From positions 2,356,001 through 2,420,000 of the forward strand of contig NZ_CP042856.1 in NCBI RefSeq assembly GCF_008001035.1: a stretch of DNA of 64,000 nucleotides, in the 5' to 3' direction. Under the pieces are notes generated by a model. That model did no database searches. It was given only the letters and a program-made list of their open reading frames with translations, and was not told the origin of the DNA. This stretch comes from Salinibacterium sp. dk2585. Lineage in GTDB: Bacteria; Actinomycetota; Actinomycetes; Actinomycetales; Microbacteriaceae. Positions 55,319-63,662 of this stretch are shown here, piece by piece. Positions within the stretch are counted from its first letter, which is position 1. The number at the start of each line of letters is the position of its first letter. Both the position numbers and the translations under genes were made by a program.

Positions 55319-56116
55319 CTACGTCGTTGCCAGCCGGGCCCGCTTCTTCTGAGCCGCCGCGAACATTGCCATGAAACTGACGGTCGTGATGACGCTCGCC
55401 GCGAGAAGCGCCAGGGCGACCGGCTGGGTGATCTCCCGCCCACCGGTCATGAGGGACACCCCAACGGCGACGATGGCGTGCACGACCGTCGTGAGCGCCA
55501 CGCGCTGCAGCACCGAGCCGTTGCCGAGGTAGCCGAGCAACACCGCGAAGGCGGTCACGGCGAGCACGACGGCGCCGATGGTGAGCGCAGTGTCCTGCAT
55601 GGGGAACATCTGCACGACCCAGAAGGCCCACACGAGCCCCACGATGATGGTCGCGAGCAGGCGGCTGCCCGCGAGTTCGAGGATGGGCTGGGCAAAGCCA
55701 CGGATCGCCAGCTCCTGAAGCGCCGCGGCGACGATGATGCCGATGACCGTGACGACGGCCGGCACGCCCTCGACGCCGAACTCGGCGAGGGGCAGCGAGA
55801 CCCCCGTGAGCGCCAGAACCGCGAGCGTCAGGCCGAGGAGCACAGCGGATGCCGCGACCCCGAGCACGAGATGTGCGATGACCTGGCGGCGCGCGACGGG
55901 CGCGGGCCACAGCCCCTCGAGCGCGCGACGGTGGCTCGCCCACGCCGCGAGGGCACCGGCCGCGGGGCCGAGTGCGGCGAGCGGGAACACCCCTACCGCG
56001 ACCCCGCTGAGGTCCTGCCAGACGTCGAGCACGACCGAGACGATGCCCGCCGTGACGGCGAAGATGACGAGGGGAACAAAGGCGCGCTCAAGACGCGACG
56101 TGTCGGGGGTAGGCAC
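55319..56116 (-). CDS. CPBP-like intramembrane protein (protease motif altered)
   Basis: 265 residues, about eight hydrophobic segments. The CPBP/Abi motif region reads LQELAIRGFAQPILE: the normal EExxxR first glutamate is Gln, while Glu and Arg remain; a later VVHAIVAVGVSL supplies the expected His. Members are glutamate intramembrane proteases or inactive relatives. With the Gln change activity is doubtful. It is a single gene, convergent with the small acidic protein set, and 48 bases after the copper-storage-like gene. Confidence 0.75.
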   Translation of the reverse strand: MPTPDTSRLERAFVPLVIFAVTAGIVSVVLDVWQDLSGVAVGVFPLAALGPAAGALAAWASHRRALEGLWPAPVARRQVIAHLVLGVAASAVLLGLTLAVLALTGVSLPLAEFGVEGVPAVVTVIGIIVAAALQELAIRGFAQPILELAGSRLLATIIVGLVWAFWVVQMFPMQDTALTIGAVVLAVTAFAVLLGYLGNGSVLQRVALTTVVHAIVAVGVSLMTGGREITQPVALALLAASVITTVSFMAMFAAAQKKRARLATT

Positions 56117-56164
56117 ACTCCATCGTACGGGTGCCGCGCCACCCTCCCGCGCTTCGGCCGCCCG

Positions 56165-56563
56165 TCAGCCGAGCGTCTCGAGCAGGCGCCTGCAGCTTGC
56201 GGCACAGCGACGGCACGCCTCCGCGCACGCGCGGCAATGCTCGTGCATGTCGGCGTGCGACTCGCACTCGGCACCGCAGGCCTCGCAGGCGGCGACGCAT
56301 GCGGAGAGCAGCGTTGCGAAGATCTCAGGGTCCCCGCTGCCCTGCCTGCTCAGCACCCTGAGGGCGGCGTTGCAGACGTCGGCACAGTCGAGGTCAGTGC
56401 GGATGCACTTGCGAAGGTGGTCGACCGACTCCTCATGCAGGCAGGCATCCGCACAGGCCGTGCAGGCCTGCATGCAGGCGGCGATGTCGTCGATCACGGC
56501 AGCCAGGTCAGACACGTCCGCGCCGGCCGCCGGGTGGCTCTTGAGAATCGTCTCTGTCGTCAT
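56165..56563 (-). CDS. Four-helix-bundle copper-storage-type protein (DUF326/Csp)
   Basis: 132 residues from the ATG at 56563. Contains 16 cysteines in helical i/i+3/i+4/i+7 patterns (CMQACTACADAC, CVAACEACGAEC, CRACAEACRRCAASC) plus several His, the arrangement of Csp proteins, which fill a four-helix bundle with many Cu(I) ions. It lacks a clear signal peptide, so it is probably cytosolic (Csp3-like). It may protect the cell from copper and supply copper enzymes; the periplasmic PCu(A)C/CopC genes are at 40.9-42.1 kb. Confidence 0.88.
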   Translation of the reverse strand: MTTETILKSHPAAGADVSDLAAVIDDIAACMQACTACADACLHEESVDHLRKCIRTDLDCADVCNAALRVLSRQGSGDPEIFATLLSACVAACEACGAECESHADMHEHCRACAEACRRCAASCRRLLETLG

Positions 56564-56655
56564 GCGGGCCACGGTACGACGGGCACCCGACTCATTCGGC
56601 GAACGCGCAGGGACTTGCCAGCATGGCTGCGGCGGGGCGCGCCTACCGTGTGCGC

Positions 56656-57492
56656 ATGAGTGAAACGGCCAGCACCCAGGGCGGGGTGCCATTCCACCCC
56701 AAGACCGCGATCGTCACCGGATCGGACTCGGGCATCGGCAAGGCGACCGCCGTCGCCCTCGCCACGGCGGGGCTCGATGTGGGCATCACGTGGCGCTCCG
56801 ACGAGGAGGGCTCCGAGGAGACGGCGAGGCAGGTGCGGGAACTCGGCGGCAAGGCCGTCGTCGCCCACCTTGACCTCACCGACGTGCCCGGATGCGGCGA
56901 CGTCATCGACCAACTCGCGGACGAACTTGGAGGGGTCGATGTCTTTGTGAACAACGCCGGCACGGGCGCGAGCGTCGGCTTCGTCGACATGAGCTACGAG
57001 CAGTGGCGCGAGGTCGTCACCACGGACCTCGACGCGGCATTCGTGTGTATGCAGCGCGCCGCCCGCCGCATGGTGGCCGCCGGCAAGGGCGGCCGCATCA
57101 TCGCGGTGACGAGCGTGCACGAGCACATGCCGCGCGTCGGCTCGTCTGCCTACGACGCGGCCAAGCACGGGCTCGGCGGGCTCGTCAAGACGGCGGCGAT
57201 CGAACTCGGCCACCTCGGCATCACCGTCAACTCGGTCGCGCCGGGAGAGATCGCGACGCCCATGACGGGGCAAGAAGACGAGAATCCCCGCGACGTGGAG
57301 CGGCCGGGCGTGCCGCTGGGGCGTCCGGGAGACGCGCGGGAGGTGGCATCCGTCATCGCGTTCCTCGCGTCGGAAGACTCCTCCTACGTCACGGGAGCGT
57401 CCCTGCTCGTCGACGGCGGCATGGCGCAGATGGGGGCCCAGGCAGGGTCCCACATCGAGAGCAACGAATGGCGGTCACCCGACAAGCAGTAG
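56656..57492 (+). CDS. Short-chain dehydrogenase/reductase (SDR), glucose dehydrogenase-like
   Basis: 278 residues from the ATG at 56656. TGSDSGIGKA cofactor loop, NNAGT, catalytic Ser/Tyr/Lys in TSVHEHMPRVGSSAYDAAKHG and the SYVTGASLLVDGGM end. The HEHMPRVGSSAYDAAKHGL wording resembles the YdaD/YhxC-type general-stress and glucose dehydrogenase-like SDRs. An Arg after the second strand (ITWRSDEEG) suggests NADP(H). Substrate unknown. The neighbourhood (CsbD-like, PRC barrel, copper storage) is stress-linked. Confidence 0.88.
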   Translation: MSETASTQGGVPFHPKTAIVTGSDSGIGKATAVALATAGLDVGITWRSDEEGSEETARQVRELGGKAVVAHLDLTDVPGCGDVIDQLADELGGVDVFVNNAGTGASVGFVDMSYEQWREVVTTDLDAAFVCMQRAARRMVAAGKGGRIIAVTSVHEHMPRVGSSAYDAAKHGLGGLVKTAAIELGHLGITVNSVAPGEIATPMTGQEDENPRDVERPGVPLGRPGDAREVASVIAFLASEDSSYVTGASLLVDGGMAQMGAQAGSHIESNEWRSPDKQ

Positions 57493-57585
57493 CGATAATC
57501 CCTCGCTCCCCACCTTGAATCCCCAGCGGTGTTGACGTATCACCTGACGCAAGGCACAAGCACGGGAACCCGAGGAGGGCGAACA

Positions 57586-58356
57586 ATGAGCACGCCAGGA
57601 GATCACAACGACCCCGCCGCACGCGATGCGGCGGCAAGAGATGCGGCGGCACGCCACGACGACACGCTGCGACGTGACGCGACAGTCGGCGACGACCGCC
57701 GCGAGGACGCGCCGCCCGCTGCGCCGGTGTCGGCGAGCGCCGCATCCGCCAACACGGGCAGCAACGCTGCTGCCGTGCCGGTCGAACACCGCGGCACACT
57801 CCGCGAGGAGGTACTCGAGCGCCAGGAGGAACGCTTCGGCGGCATCAAGGTGGGCTCCGCCTTCTTCGGATGGCTGGCGGCGGTCGGCCTCGGAGTACTG
57901 CTGACGGCCCTGGCCGCGGGCATCCTGACGCTCCTCGGGCTCGAGGTCGGATTCGGCGACGCGGCAGAGGCGGCGGCGGAGAATGCCGACACGGTCGCCC
58001 TCGTCACGGCCATCACGCTCATCGTCGTGATGTTCGTCTCCTACTTCTGCGGCGGATACGTCGCCGGGCGTATGGCCCGCTTTGACGGCGCAAAGCAGGG
58101 GCTCATGGTGTTCCTGTGGGGCCTCATCATCGCGGTCGTCGTCGCGATCATCGCCGCCATCACGGGTGACGCCTTCAACCTGCTCAGCAACGTGCAGGCC
58201 CTGCCGAGCATCCCGCTCGGCGACACGGATGTCACCGCCGCGAGCATCATCACGGCAATCCTGCTGGCCCTCGCAATGCTCGCTGGCGCGGTGCTCGGCG
58301 GCATGGCCGGCATGCGCTTCCACCGTCGCGTCGACCGAGCAGGGCTGGGCCGATGA
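57586..58356 (+). CDS. Membrane protein with acidic/Ala-rich N-terminus
   Basis: 256 residues from the ATG at 57586 with GAGGAGGG upstream. Residues 1-75 are a repetitive, disordered segment (AARDAAARDAAARHDDTLRRD). Then four hydrophobic segments (AFFGWLAAVGLGVLLTALAAGIL, VALVTAITLIVVMFVSYFCGGYVAGR, GLMVFLWGLIIAVVVAIIAAITG, IITAILLALAMLAGAVLGGMAG). The stop overlaps the PRC-barrel gene (ATGA). No named family; similar gene pairs occur in actinobacteria with stress genes. Confidence 0.7.
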   Translation: MSTPGDHNDPAARDAAARDAAARHDDTLRRDATVGDDRREDAPPAAPVSASAASANTGSNAAAVPVEHRGTLREEVLERQEERFGGIKVGSAFFGWLAAVGLGVLLTALAAGILTLLGLEVGFGDAAEAAAENADTVALVTAITLIVVMFVSYFCGGYVAGRMARFDGAKQGLMVFLWGLIIAVVVAIIAAITGDAFNLLSNVQALPSIPLGDTDVTAASIITAILLALAMLAGAVLGGMAGMRFHRRVDRAGLGR

Positions 58357-58976
58357 TCGAGAACAGCGCAGTCGGAAGCATCATCGGCGCCCCCGCGGTG
58401 GGGCCTGATGGGGAGAAGATCGGCACGGTCGGCCAGGTCTTCGTCGAACCGCACACGAGCATGCCGAACTGGGCGACCGTGCACACGGGCCTCTTTGGGC
58501 GGCACGAGACCTTCGTGCCGCTCGACGCTGCAACGTTTGATCGGGAATCGCTGCACCTGCCCTACAACAAGGACACGATCAAGGACGCGCCCCACGTCGA
58601 CACCGACGGCCCGCTCAGCCCGGAGGCGGAGTCGGAGCTCTACCGCCACTACGGCATCACGCCCGATGTTCCGGATGCTTCGCCGGTCGAGCCAGAGTCG
58701 GATGCCGCGGCCGACCACGACTCGCGCGACTCGCACGACACCGTGGTGGGCGACGACGTCGCAAGGGACGAAAGCGCTCCGCCGCTCGGCGTGCCCATCG
58801 CCCACACCCCGGCCAACGCCCACGACCGCCACCCCGACCCGGAGGCGGCCGCAGCGGGAGCCGAGTATGCGGAGGAGTCGCGCCGGCAGCAGGGCGAGGC
58901 ATCCGACACCGACGCTCGCCTCGTCGACGACGCCAGCACGCCCCCTCGTAAGGACGGCCCGCGCCACCGCGCCTGA
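58353..58976 (+). CDS. PRC-barrel domain protein with disordered tail
   Basis: 207 residues. PRC-barrel at about 5-75 (IGAPAVGPDGEKIGTVGQVFVEPHTSMPNWATVHTGLFGRHETFVPL), a small beta-barrel used to bind RNA, cytochromes or other proteins. The remaining 120 residues are acidic and disordered (DSRDSHDTVVGDDVARDE). Coupled to the membrane protein upstream, which could anchor it. Followed by a strong hairpin terminator. Confidence 0.85.
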   Translation: MIENSAVGSIIGAPAVGPDGEKIGTVGQVFVEPHTSMPNWATVHTGLFGRHETFVPLDAATFDRESLHLPYNKDTIKDAPHVDTDGPLSPEAESELYRHYGITPDVPDASPVEPESDAAADHDSRDSHDTVVGDDVARDESAPPLGVPIAHTPANAHDRHPDPEAAAAGAEYAEESRRQQGEASDTDARLVDDASTPPRKDGPRHRA

Positions 58977-58985
58977 CGCTCCATC

Positions 58986-59019
58986 GTCGACGCCGTCACC
59001 TTCGGGTGGCGGCGTCGAC
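58986..59019 (+). terminator. Hairpin terminator after the PRC-barrel gene
   Basis: GTCGACGCCGTCACC-TTCG-GGTGGCGGCGTCGAC: 15-bp stem with a single T-G wobble and a TTCG tetraloop, ten bases after the stop. Confidence 0.75.
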
Positions 59020-59088
59020 GCGTGTGCGCACCTGTGCCTTTGCTCAACATCTGTGCAGTGACGGATGCCTCGGCCTAACGTCTGCGGC

Positions 59089-59523
59089 ATGAGCAACATT
59101 GACGACACGAACCTCGGCGGCACTGACGGTCTCGGCGGGGAGCCGTCGGACCTGGGCGCCGACGCGAACCCCTTCGAGCAGGGCACGGGCGACCCCGTGG
59201 GCGCTGGAACGGTCGAGACGCCGAACGTCGATGGCGGCCGACCGGAGGGCGCGCCTGACGAGGACGCGACATCCGATGACCCTGCACCCCGCGACCCCGT
59301 CGACGCTGCGGCGGAATCGAAGCAGACCGTCGTGAACGATGCCGTCGCCGGCGAACCTGTCGAGGGCACGCCAGAAGACGACGACCCCGGGCTCATCGAG
59401 CCGATCGAGGGCGTCGGCGACGACGAGGAGAACCGCGCCGAGTTCGACGCGACCGATGGCCTGGCCGAGGATGCGCCAGACCAGATCCAGACCGACCCCG
59501 CGGGCGATATCGCGAACCGCTGA
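59089..59523 (+). CDS. Acidic disordered protein
   Basis: 144 residues from the ATG at 59089 (MSNIDDTNLGGTDGLGGEPSD). About a third Asp/Glu and rich in Gly/Pro, with no hydrophobic segment; expected to be intrinsically unfolded. Codon use is normal for the window, so it is a real gene rather than a chance frame. It lies between two hairpin terminators, so it is transcribed alone. No family recognised; compare the acidic set at 54564-55284. Confidence 0.65.
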   Translation: MSNIDDTNLGGTDGLGGEPSDLGADANPFEQGTGDPVGAGTVETPNVDGGRPEGAPDEDATSDDPAPRDPVDAAAESKQTVVNDAVAGEPVEGTPEDDDPGLIEPIEGVGDDEENRAEFDATDGLAEDAPDQIQTDPAGDIANR

Positions 59524-59534
59524 GGTCCATGGTC

Positions 59535-59563
59535 AACCGGCGTCGACTGGGTCGGCGCCGGTT
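59535..59563 (+). terminator. Hairpin terminator after the acidic protein gene
   Basis: AACCGGCGTCGAC-TGG-GTCGGCGCCGGTT: 13-bp stem with one wobble pair, then TTCC. Serves the gene ending at 59523. Confidence 0.7.
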
Positions 59564-59591
59564 TTCCGTGTCCGCCGTGGCTCCGGCCCTC

Positions 59592-59765
59592 TCAGTCGCC
59601 GTCCGCTCCGCCGTCCACGCCCCAGTCCGGGACCTCACCGGGAGCGAGCGTCTCCGCGGCGTGCTGGGTCGGGGTGCCCCCAAGCGAGTCACCCTGCGGC
59701 AGCCGTTTGTAGAGGTCGCCGCTGGCCTGCGCCGCGGCATCCGTGTGATCGTGCTTGTCGCTCAC
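59592..59765 (-). CDS. Small conserved-looking acidic protein coupled to DUF1761 gene
   Basis: 57 residues from a GTG at 59765, overlapping the DUF1761 stop (GTGA). Sequence MSDKHDHTDAAAQASGDLYKRLPQGD followed by GTPTQHAAETLAPGEVPDWGVDGG. No hydrophobic segment. The coupled start and normal codon use make a real gene likely. Function unknown. Confidence 0.55.
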   Translation of the reverse strand: MSDKHDHTDAAAQASGDLYKRLPQGDSLGGTPTQHAAETLAPGEVPDWGVDGGADGD

Positions 59766-60190
59766 GCTGCACCGTCCCCGCTGTTGCCGAACAGGCCAAT
59801 GATGAACGCGATGGCAAGGAACGTCACCAGCTCGTGCGCGATCGTGAGGAGGGTGAGCCGGCGGGGGCGATTCTCGAAGGCGTCATGCGTGATGAAGCGC
59901 GCCGCTGCGAGGCCGGCCCACAGGATGATCGACGTGATGACCGAGTTCGCCAGGAAGCTGCCGCCATAGAAGTGGTGCGCGATCGCGGCCGCGCCCGCGA
60001 GCACCCACGAGGTCACGAAGGCCGTGATGACGCCCACGACGATCGGGACCCAGCCGTTCTCGTGCGGTCGGACACGGGCATCCTTCGCCCGCATCGTGCC
60101 GAACACCTTGGGCGTGTACCAGACCGAGCCGATCGCGATCGTGGCGACGGCCGCGACGATGACGGCAAGCCAGTTGATTTCGGGGACCAT
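59762..60190 (-). CDS. DUF1761 membrane protein
   Basis: 142 residues, four hydrophobic helices. N-terminal INWLAVIVAAVATIAIGSVWYTPKVFG is the DUF1761 signature (NW...G..WY.P..FG). Later segments WVPIVVGVITAFVTSWVLAGAAAIAHHFY, ITSIILWAGLAAARFITHDAFE and ELVTFLAIAFIIGLFG complete it. Function unknown. First gene of a two-gene leftward operon with the 57-aa protein. Confidence 0.88.
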   Translation of the reverse strand: MVPEINWLAVIVAAVATIAIGSVWYTPKVFGTMRAKDARVRPHENGWVPIVVGVITAFVTSWVLAGAAAIAHHFYGGSFLANSVITSIILWAGLAAARFITHDAFENRPRRLTLLTIAHELVTFLAIAFIIGLFGNSGDGAA

Positions 60191-60270
60191 GGCGGATGCC
60201 TCTCCGTTGAGTTGAAACGGATGCTACTCCGTCGCCGGGGCGCGCGAAAAGTCCAGCAGGGTGCGGCGTT

Positions 60271-60714
60271 CTAGCGCGAAAGCACCTCGCCCAGCTTCGC
60301 GAAGCACTCGCGCCATCCCTCTTCCGTGATGTCGCGAAGCGCCGGCGAGGGGAAACCCGACTGCTCGAAGCGCATCTGAGTCGTTTCCCCGGTCTCCTGC
60401 AGCACGACCTCGACGAGGGTCTCGGGGCCGACGAAGGTGCCGTCCACCTGCGTGAGGGTGAAGGAGACCTCGCCCGGCGCATCCGCCTTCCTCCGCTCGC
60501 CGCGCTCCGCGTAGGCGCGTCCGTTCGGATCCTCGTACTCGATGTGCCACGGCCCGCCAACGGATGATTCGAGCTCACACTGCGTGATGGTGAAGCCGGG
60601 CGGGGCGAACCACTCGGTGACTGTCTCCGGGTCGACCCATGCGTGGTAGACCCGCTCGCGCGGCACGGGGTATTCCCAGTCGACAACGATGTCGTAGGTC
60701 TCTTTCGCGGCCAT
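60271..60714 (-). CDS. SRPBCC (AHSA1-like) ligand-binding domain protein
   Basis: 147 residues. START/SRPBCC fold of the Aha1-C-terminal-like group: VVDWEYPVPRERVYHAWVDPETVTEWFAPPGF, GGPWHIEYEDPNGRAYAERGE and the C-terminal helix ITEEGWRECFAKLGEVLS. The cavity binds an unknown hydrophobic ligand. The ATG at 60714 is preceded by AGGAGGCACC. Single gene. Confidence 0.9.
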   Translation of the reverse strand: MAAKETYDIVVDWEYPVPRERVYHAWVDPETVTEWFAPPGFTITQCELESSVGGPWHIEYEDPNGRAYAERGERRKADAPGEVSFTLTQVDGTFVGPETLVEVVLQETGETTQMRFEQSGFPSPALRDITEEGWRECFAKLGEVLSR

Positions 60715-60890
60715 GGTGCCTCCTGCTTCACACGGCCGGAGCGCGCACAGCGGCCTTGGCCCTCACGCCAGCGTGCGCCGGGCGTCGCCGCAAAGTCAAG
60801 GATGCCCACGGGACTCGCAGGCGAGGCGCAGACGAAGGCCTTGCCGCAGCACCGTAGGATCGAACGACCACACAAACCTGAAGGAGCCTC

Positions 60891-61691
60891 GTGAAAGCGC
60901 GTGCCCGAGCTCGGCAGTTGCAACCCGGATCGACCGTACGGTGGGACCGCATCGAACGCGACGCCTTCGCGGGCCACCCCGGAGTGGTTTATGACGCGCC
61001 TGGGCCGACCACGTCGAAGGAGAAGAAGAAGATGAGGCGGCGGGACTGGTTCCTCACCGTGCCCCTGTTCATCATCGTGGCCGCCGCGGTGGGGTCACCC
61101 ATCTGGGGCTTCGTCGCGATCGCCGCCGATGGCAGCCGCTTCGCAACGGCGGCCCGCGATTCAGACCCGGCCACCACGATTCCGGTTGCGGGCGCCTTCT
61201 TCGCCTGCGCGCTCCTTGTGCTGCTCTCCCTGATGATCGCGTGGCTGGTGCGCGGGCGGCCAAGAGCAGCCGGGTTCGAGTTCGGCTACTCCGTCATCAC
61301 CCTCATCCTCAGCATCATGGCCGCGTTCTCGATCTCGCGCCGAGGTGAGATGGGGGGCGTCGAGGGCTGGGACCTGTGGGTCCTCCCCGCCGTCGCGTGC
61401 ATCATCGTTGGCGGCCTGTTCGCATTCGTGCTCTCCGTCATTCGGCTCAGGCACCAGGCCGCCAGCACACTCTCTTTCGAGAACGCTGACCTGCTTGAGT
61501 CGCGCACGGAGAAGGCGAAGGAACTCTCCGACACTGAGCGGGCCGCGATCCGGGCCGACCTGGATGCCGCCATCGCCGACCTTGAGGAGCGCGGCATCAT
61601 CTGCGCTACCACTGCCGAACGCGCGCGCCGTGCCCCGCTCGGCGGACTCAGCCTCACCCTCGCCGATGGAGCGACAACCGCGACGCCCTGA
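60891..61691 (+). CDS. Four-helix membrane protein with C-terminal coiled tail
   Basis: 266 residues from a GTG at 60891 with AAGGAG upstream. Basic N-terminus with a KEKKKMRRRDW patch, then four hydrophobic segments (WFLTVPLFIIVAAAVGSPIWGFVAIA, IPVAGAFFACALLVLLSLMIAWLV, FGYSVITLILSIMAAFSI, LWVLPAVACIIVGGLFAFVLSVIRL) and a cytosolic helical tail (DTERAAIRADLDAAIADLEERGII). No family recognised. An internal ATG at residue 48 (MRRRDW) is a possible second start. Confidence 0.65.
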   Translation: MKARARARQLQPGSTVRWDRIERDAFAGHPGVVYDAPGPTTSKEKKKMRRRDWFLTVPLFIIVAAAVGSPIWGFVAIAADGSRFATAARDSDPATTIPVAGAFFACALLVLLSLMIAWLVRGRPRAAGFEFGYSVITLILSIMAAFSISRRGEMGGVEGWDLWVLPAVACIIVGGLFAFVLSVIRLRHQAASTLSFENADLLESRTEKAKELSDTERAAIRADLDAAIADLEERGIICATTAERARRAPLGGLSLTLADGATTATP

Positions 61692-61744
61692 ACGGAGGGT
61701 GGCAGACCGATGGCACGACCAGCCTCGCCCGCCACAATGGGTGC

Positions 61745-62671
61745 ATGAGCAATCCCTTCTCTGACACCTTTCCCCTCGCCCTCGGCGGCAACACCTTCGG
61801 CTGGACCAGCGACGAGGAGACCTCGCACGCCGTGCTTGACGCGTTCGTGGCATCCGGCGGCAACCACATCGACACGGCGGACGCATACTCCGCGTGGGTG
61901 GACGGCCACGTGGGCGGCGAATCGGAGCACGTCATCGGCACGTGGCTCGCCCAGCGCGGCAACCGCGACAGCGTGACGATCGCGACGAAGGTCTCACGGC
62001 ATCCGCAGTTCAAGGGACTTGCCCCCGACAACATCGCGGCGGCCGCCGACGCTTCGCTCGAGCGCCTCGGCACCGACCACATCGACCTCTACTACGCCCA
62101 CTACGACGAGCCGGAACGCCCCATCGAGGAGATCGCCGCCGCGTTCGACGCCCTCGTGACAGCCGGCAAGGTGCTCGCGGTCGGCGTCTCTAACGTCGAA
62201 CCGGAGCGCATCGCCGCCTGGATCGACACCGCACAGAAGAACAATCTCGCCGCACCCATCGCGCTCCAGCCGCACTACAACCTGCTCACGCGCGAACCCT
62301 ACGAGAGCAGCCTCGCGCCTCTTGCGGCACAGCACGGGCTCGGCGTCTTCACCTACTTCTCGCTCGCCGCCGGCATGCTGACGGGCAAGTACCGCTCAGC
62401 ATCCGACATTCAGGGCACCGACCGCGAGCGGCACCTCTCGCGTTACACGAACGACGCCGCGTTCCGCGCGATCGATGCGCTGACGGATGTCGCGGCCACC
62501 CACGGCGTTGCGCCCGCGTCGGTCGCGCTCGCCTGGCTGCGGAGCAAGCCGAGCGTGGTCGCCCCCATCGCGAGCGCGCGCAACGTCGCCCAGCTGGAGG
62601 CCCTCATCGCGGGTGCCCGGCTCGAGCTCACGCCGGAGGACGTGGCGCGCCTCGACGCGGCCTCCGCGTAG
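61745..62671 (+). CDS. Aldo/keto reductase
   Basis: 308 residues, TIM-barrel NADPH reductase family (YajO/PdxI-like group). Catalytic tetrad: Asp and Tyr in NHIDTADAYS, Lys in IATKVSR, His in YYAHYDEP. C-terminal SKPSVVAPIASARNVAQLEAL is the cofactor-binding portion. Reduces an aldehyde or ketone not identifiable here. Followed by a hairpin terminator and a palindromic repeat. Confidence 0.92.
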   Translation: MSNPFSDTFPLALGGNTFGWTSDEETSHAVLDAFVASGGNHIDTADAYSAWVDGHVGGESEHVIGTWLAQRGNRDSVTIATKVSRHPQFKGLAPDNIAAAADASLERLGTDHIDLYYAHYDEPERPIEEIAAAFDALVTAGKVLAVGVSNVEPERIAAWIDTAQKNNLAAPIALQPHYNLLTREPYESSLAPLAAQHGLGVFTYFSLAAGMLTGKYRSASDIQGTDRERHLSRYTNDAAFRAIDALTDVAATHGVAPASVALAWLRSKPSVVAPIASARNVAQLEALIAGARLELTPEDVARLDAASA

Positions 62672-62680
62672 CCGCGTGGG

Positions 62681-62697
62681 CGTTGCCCTCGGCAACG
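62681..62697 (+). terminator. Hairpin after the aldo/keto reductase gene
   Basis: CGTTGCC-CTC-GGCAACG, perfect 7-bp stem, ten bases after the stop, followed by CAAAG. Confidence 0.6.
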
Positions 62698-62701
62698 CAA
62701 A

Positions 62702-62759
62702 GTGCGGGCCCGGTGGCGATGTGCGGCGTAGAGCACGCACATCGCCACCGAACCCGCAC
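62702..62759. repeat. Long palindrome with GGTGGCGATGTGCG arms
   Basis: Arms of 24 bp (GTGCGGGCCCGGTGGCGATG...) with two mismatches and a 10-base loop, in the gap between convergent genes. The length and conservation exceed a normal terminator; it may be a third family of intergenic palindrome in this genome. Confidence 0.75.
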
Positions 62760-62779
62760 ATGGTTGCGAGTTGGCGTCC

Positions 62780-63616
62780 TTAGATCAGGCGCTCTTCGCC
62801 GACCTCGGCTGCCGATGCGGGCAGGCCGTACTCGGCGAGGTACTCGACCAGGCGACCGTCTTCACGCATCTCCTCGGCGAGGACGTTGAAGGCATCCGCC
62901 AGCTCGGTGTTGGCCGGGTCGAACAGCACGGCGGTCTGCGAGGGAACGCTCGTCGACTGCACGCGCTCGTCCTCCTGCAGGACCTCAATCGTGTAGTCCT
63001 CGCCCTGCGTGGCGACGACGGCAGCGCCGTAACCGTCGAGCGCGGCGTCGAGACGACCGGCCTTCAGGTCCTGCGCGAGGCTCAGCGAGTCGGGGTAGAC
63101 GCGGGTCTCGGTGCCCGGGAGGCTCTTCAGGTCGTCGACCCAGAGGTAGCCCTCGACGGTGCCGATGGTCTTGCCGAGCAGTTCGTCGACGGTGGAGTAA
63201 CCCTCCTCCGAGTAGACGCTGAGCTCATCGAGGTAGAGCGGGGTGCTCAGGGTGACGACATCGGCGCGAGCCTGCGTGCGGTAGAAGCCACCGAGCGCGA
63301 CGTCGACGCGGGCCTGCTCGATCGCCGGGATGGCGGTCGCGTAGGTGTAGGGCGCGAAATCGATCTCGAGGCACTCCGCTGCGGCGAACTCCTTGATCAT
63401 GAGGGAGTCGATGCCGGCAATGTCGCCGTCCTCCTCGAGGGAGTACGGCGGCGTATTGGTGAGGGCGACCGAGAGCACGCCATCCTTCACCGTCTCGACG
63501 CCGACGGTGGGTTCGCAGTCGTCAGCAACCGTCGACTCGCCGGCGCTGGAGCATCCGGTGAGCACGAGCGCCGCGGCGGCAGTGAGCACGCCGAGGCTGA
63601 GAACGCTCTTCTTCAT
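62780..63616 (-). CDS. Amino-acid-type ABC transporter substrate-binding lipoprotein
   Basis: 278 residues, family-3 binding protein (polar amino acids, opines). Lipobox LVLTGC (Cys22). Signature NTPPYSLEEDGDIAGIDSLMIKEFAAA, then RVDVALGGFYRTQARADVVTLSTPLY, TIGTVEGYLWVDDL and LKAGRLDAALDGYGAAV. GAGGAGAAAC precedes the ATG at 63616. It is transcribed from the same strand as the permease to the right, which lies upstream, so it is at least the second gene of the operon. Ligand unknown. Confidence 0.9.
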   Translation of the reverse strand: MKKSVLSLGVLTAAAALVLTGCSSAGESTVADDCEPTVGVETVKDGVLSVALTNTPPYSLEEDGDIAGIDSLMIKEFAAAECLEIDFAPYTYATAIPAIEQARVDVALGGFYRTQARADVVTLSTPLYLDELSVYSEEGYSTVDELLGKTIGTVEGYLWVDDLKSLPGTETRVYPDSLSLAQDLKAGRLDAALDGYGAAVVATQGEDYTIEVLQEDERVQSTSVPSQTAVLFDPANTELADAFNVLAEEMREDGRLVEYLAEYGLPASAAEVGEERLI

Positions 63617-63662
63617 TGTTTCTCCTCTTATTGGTGTCAGGGTGTAGCTGTGTGATGTGGGG

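Noticed and set aside
54508-61691. Prophage or genomic island explanation for the run of small genes
   Set aside because: No integrase, phage structural gene or attachment repeat; composition matches the surroundings.
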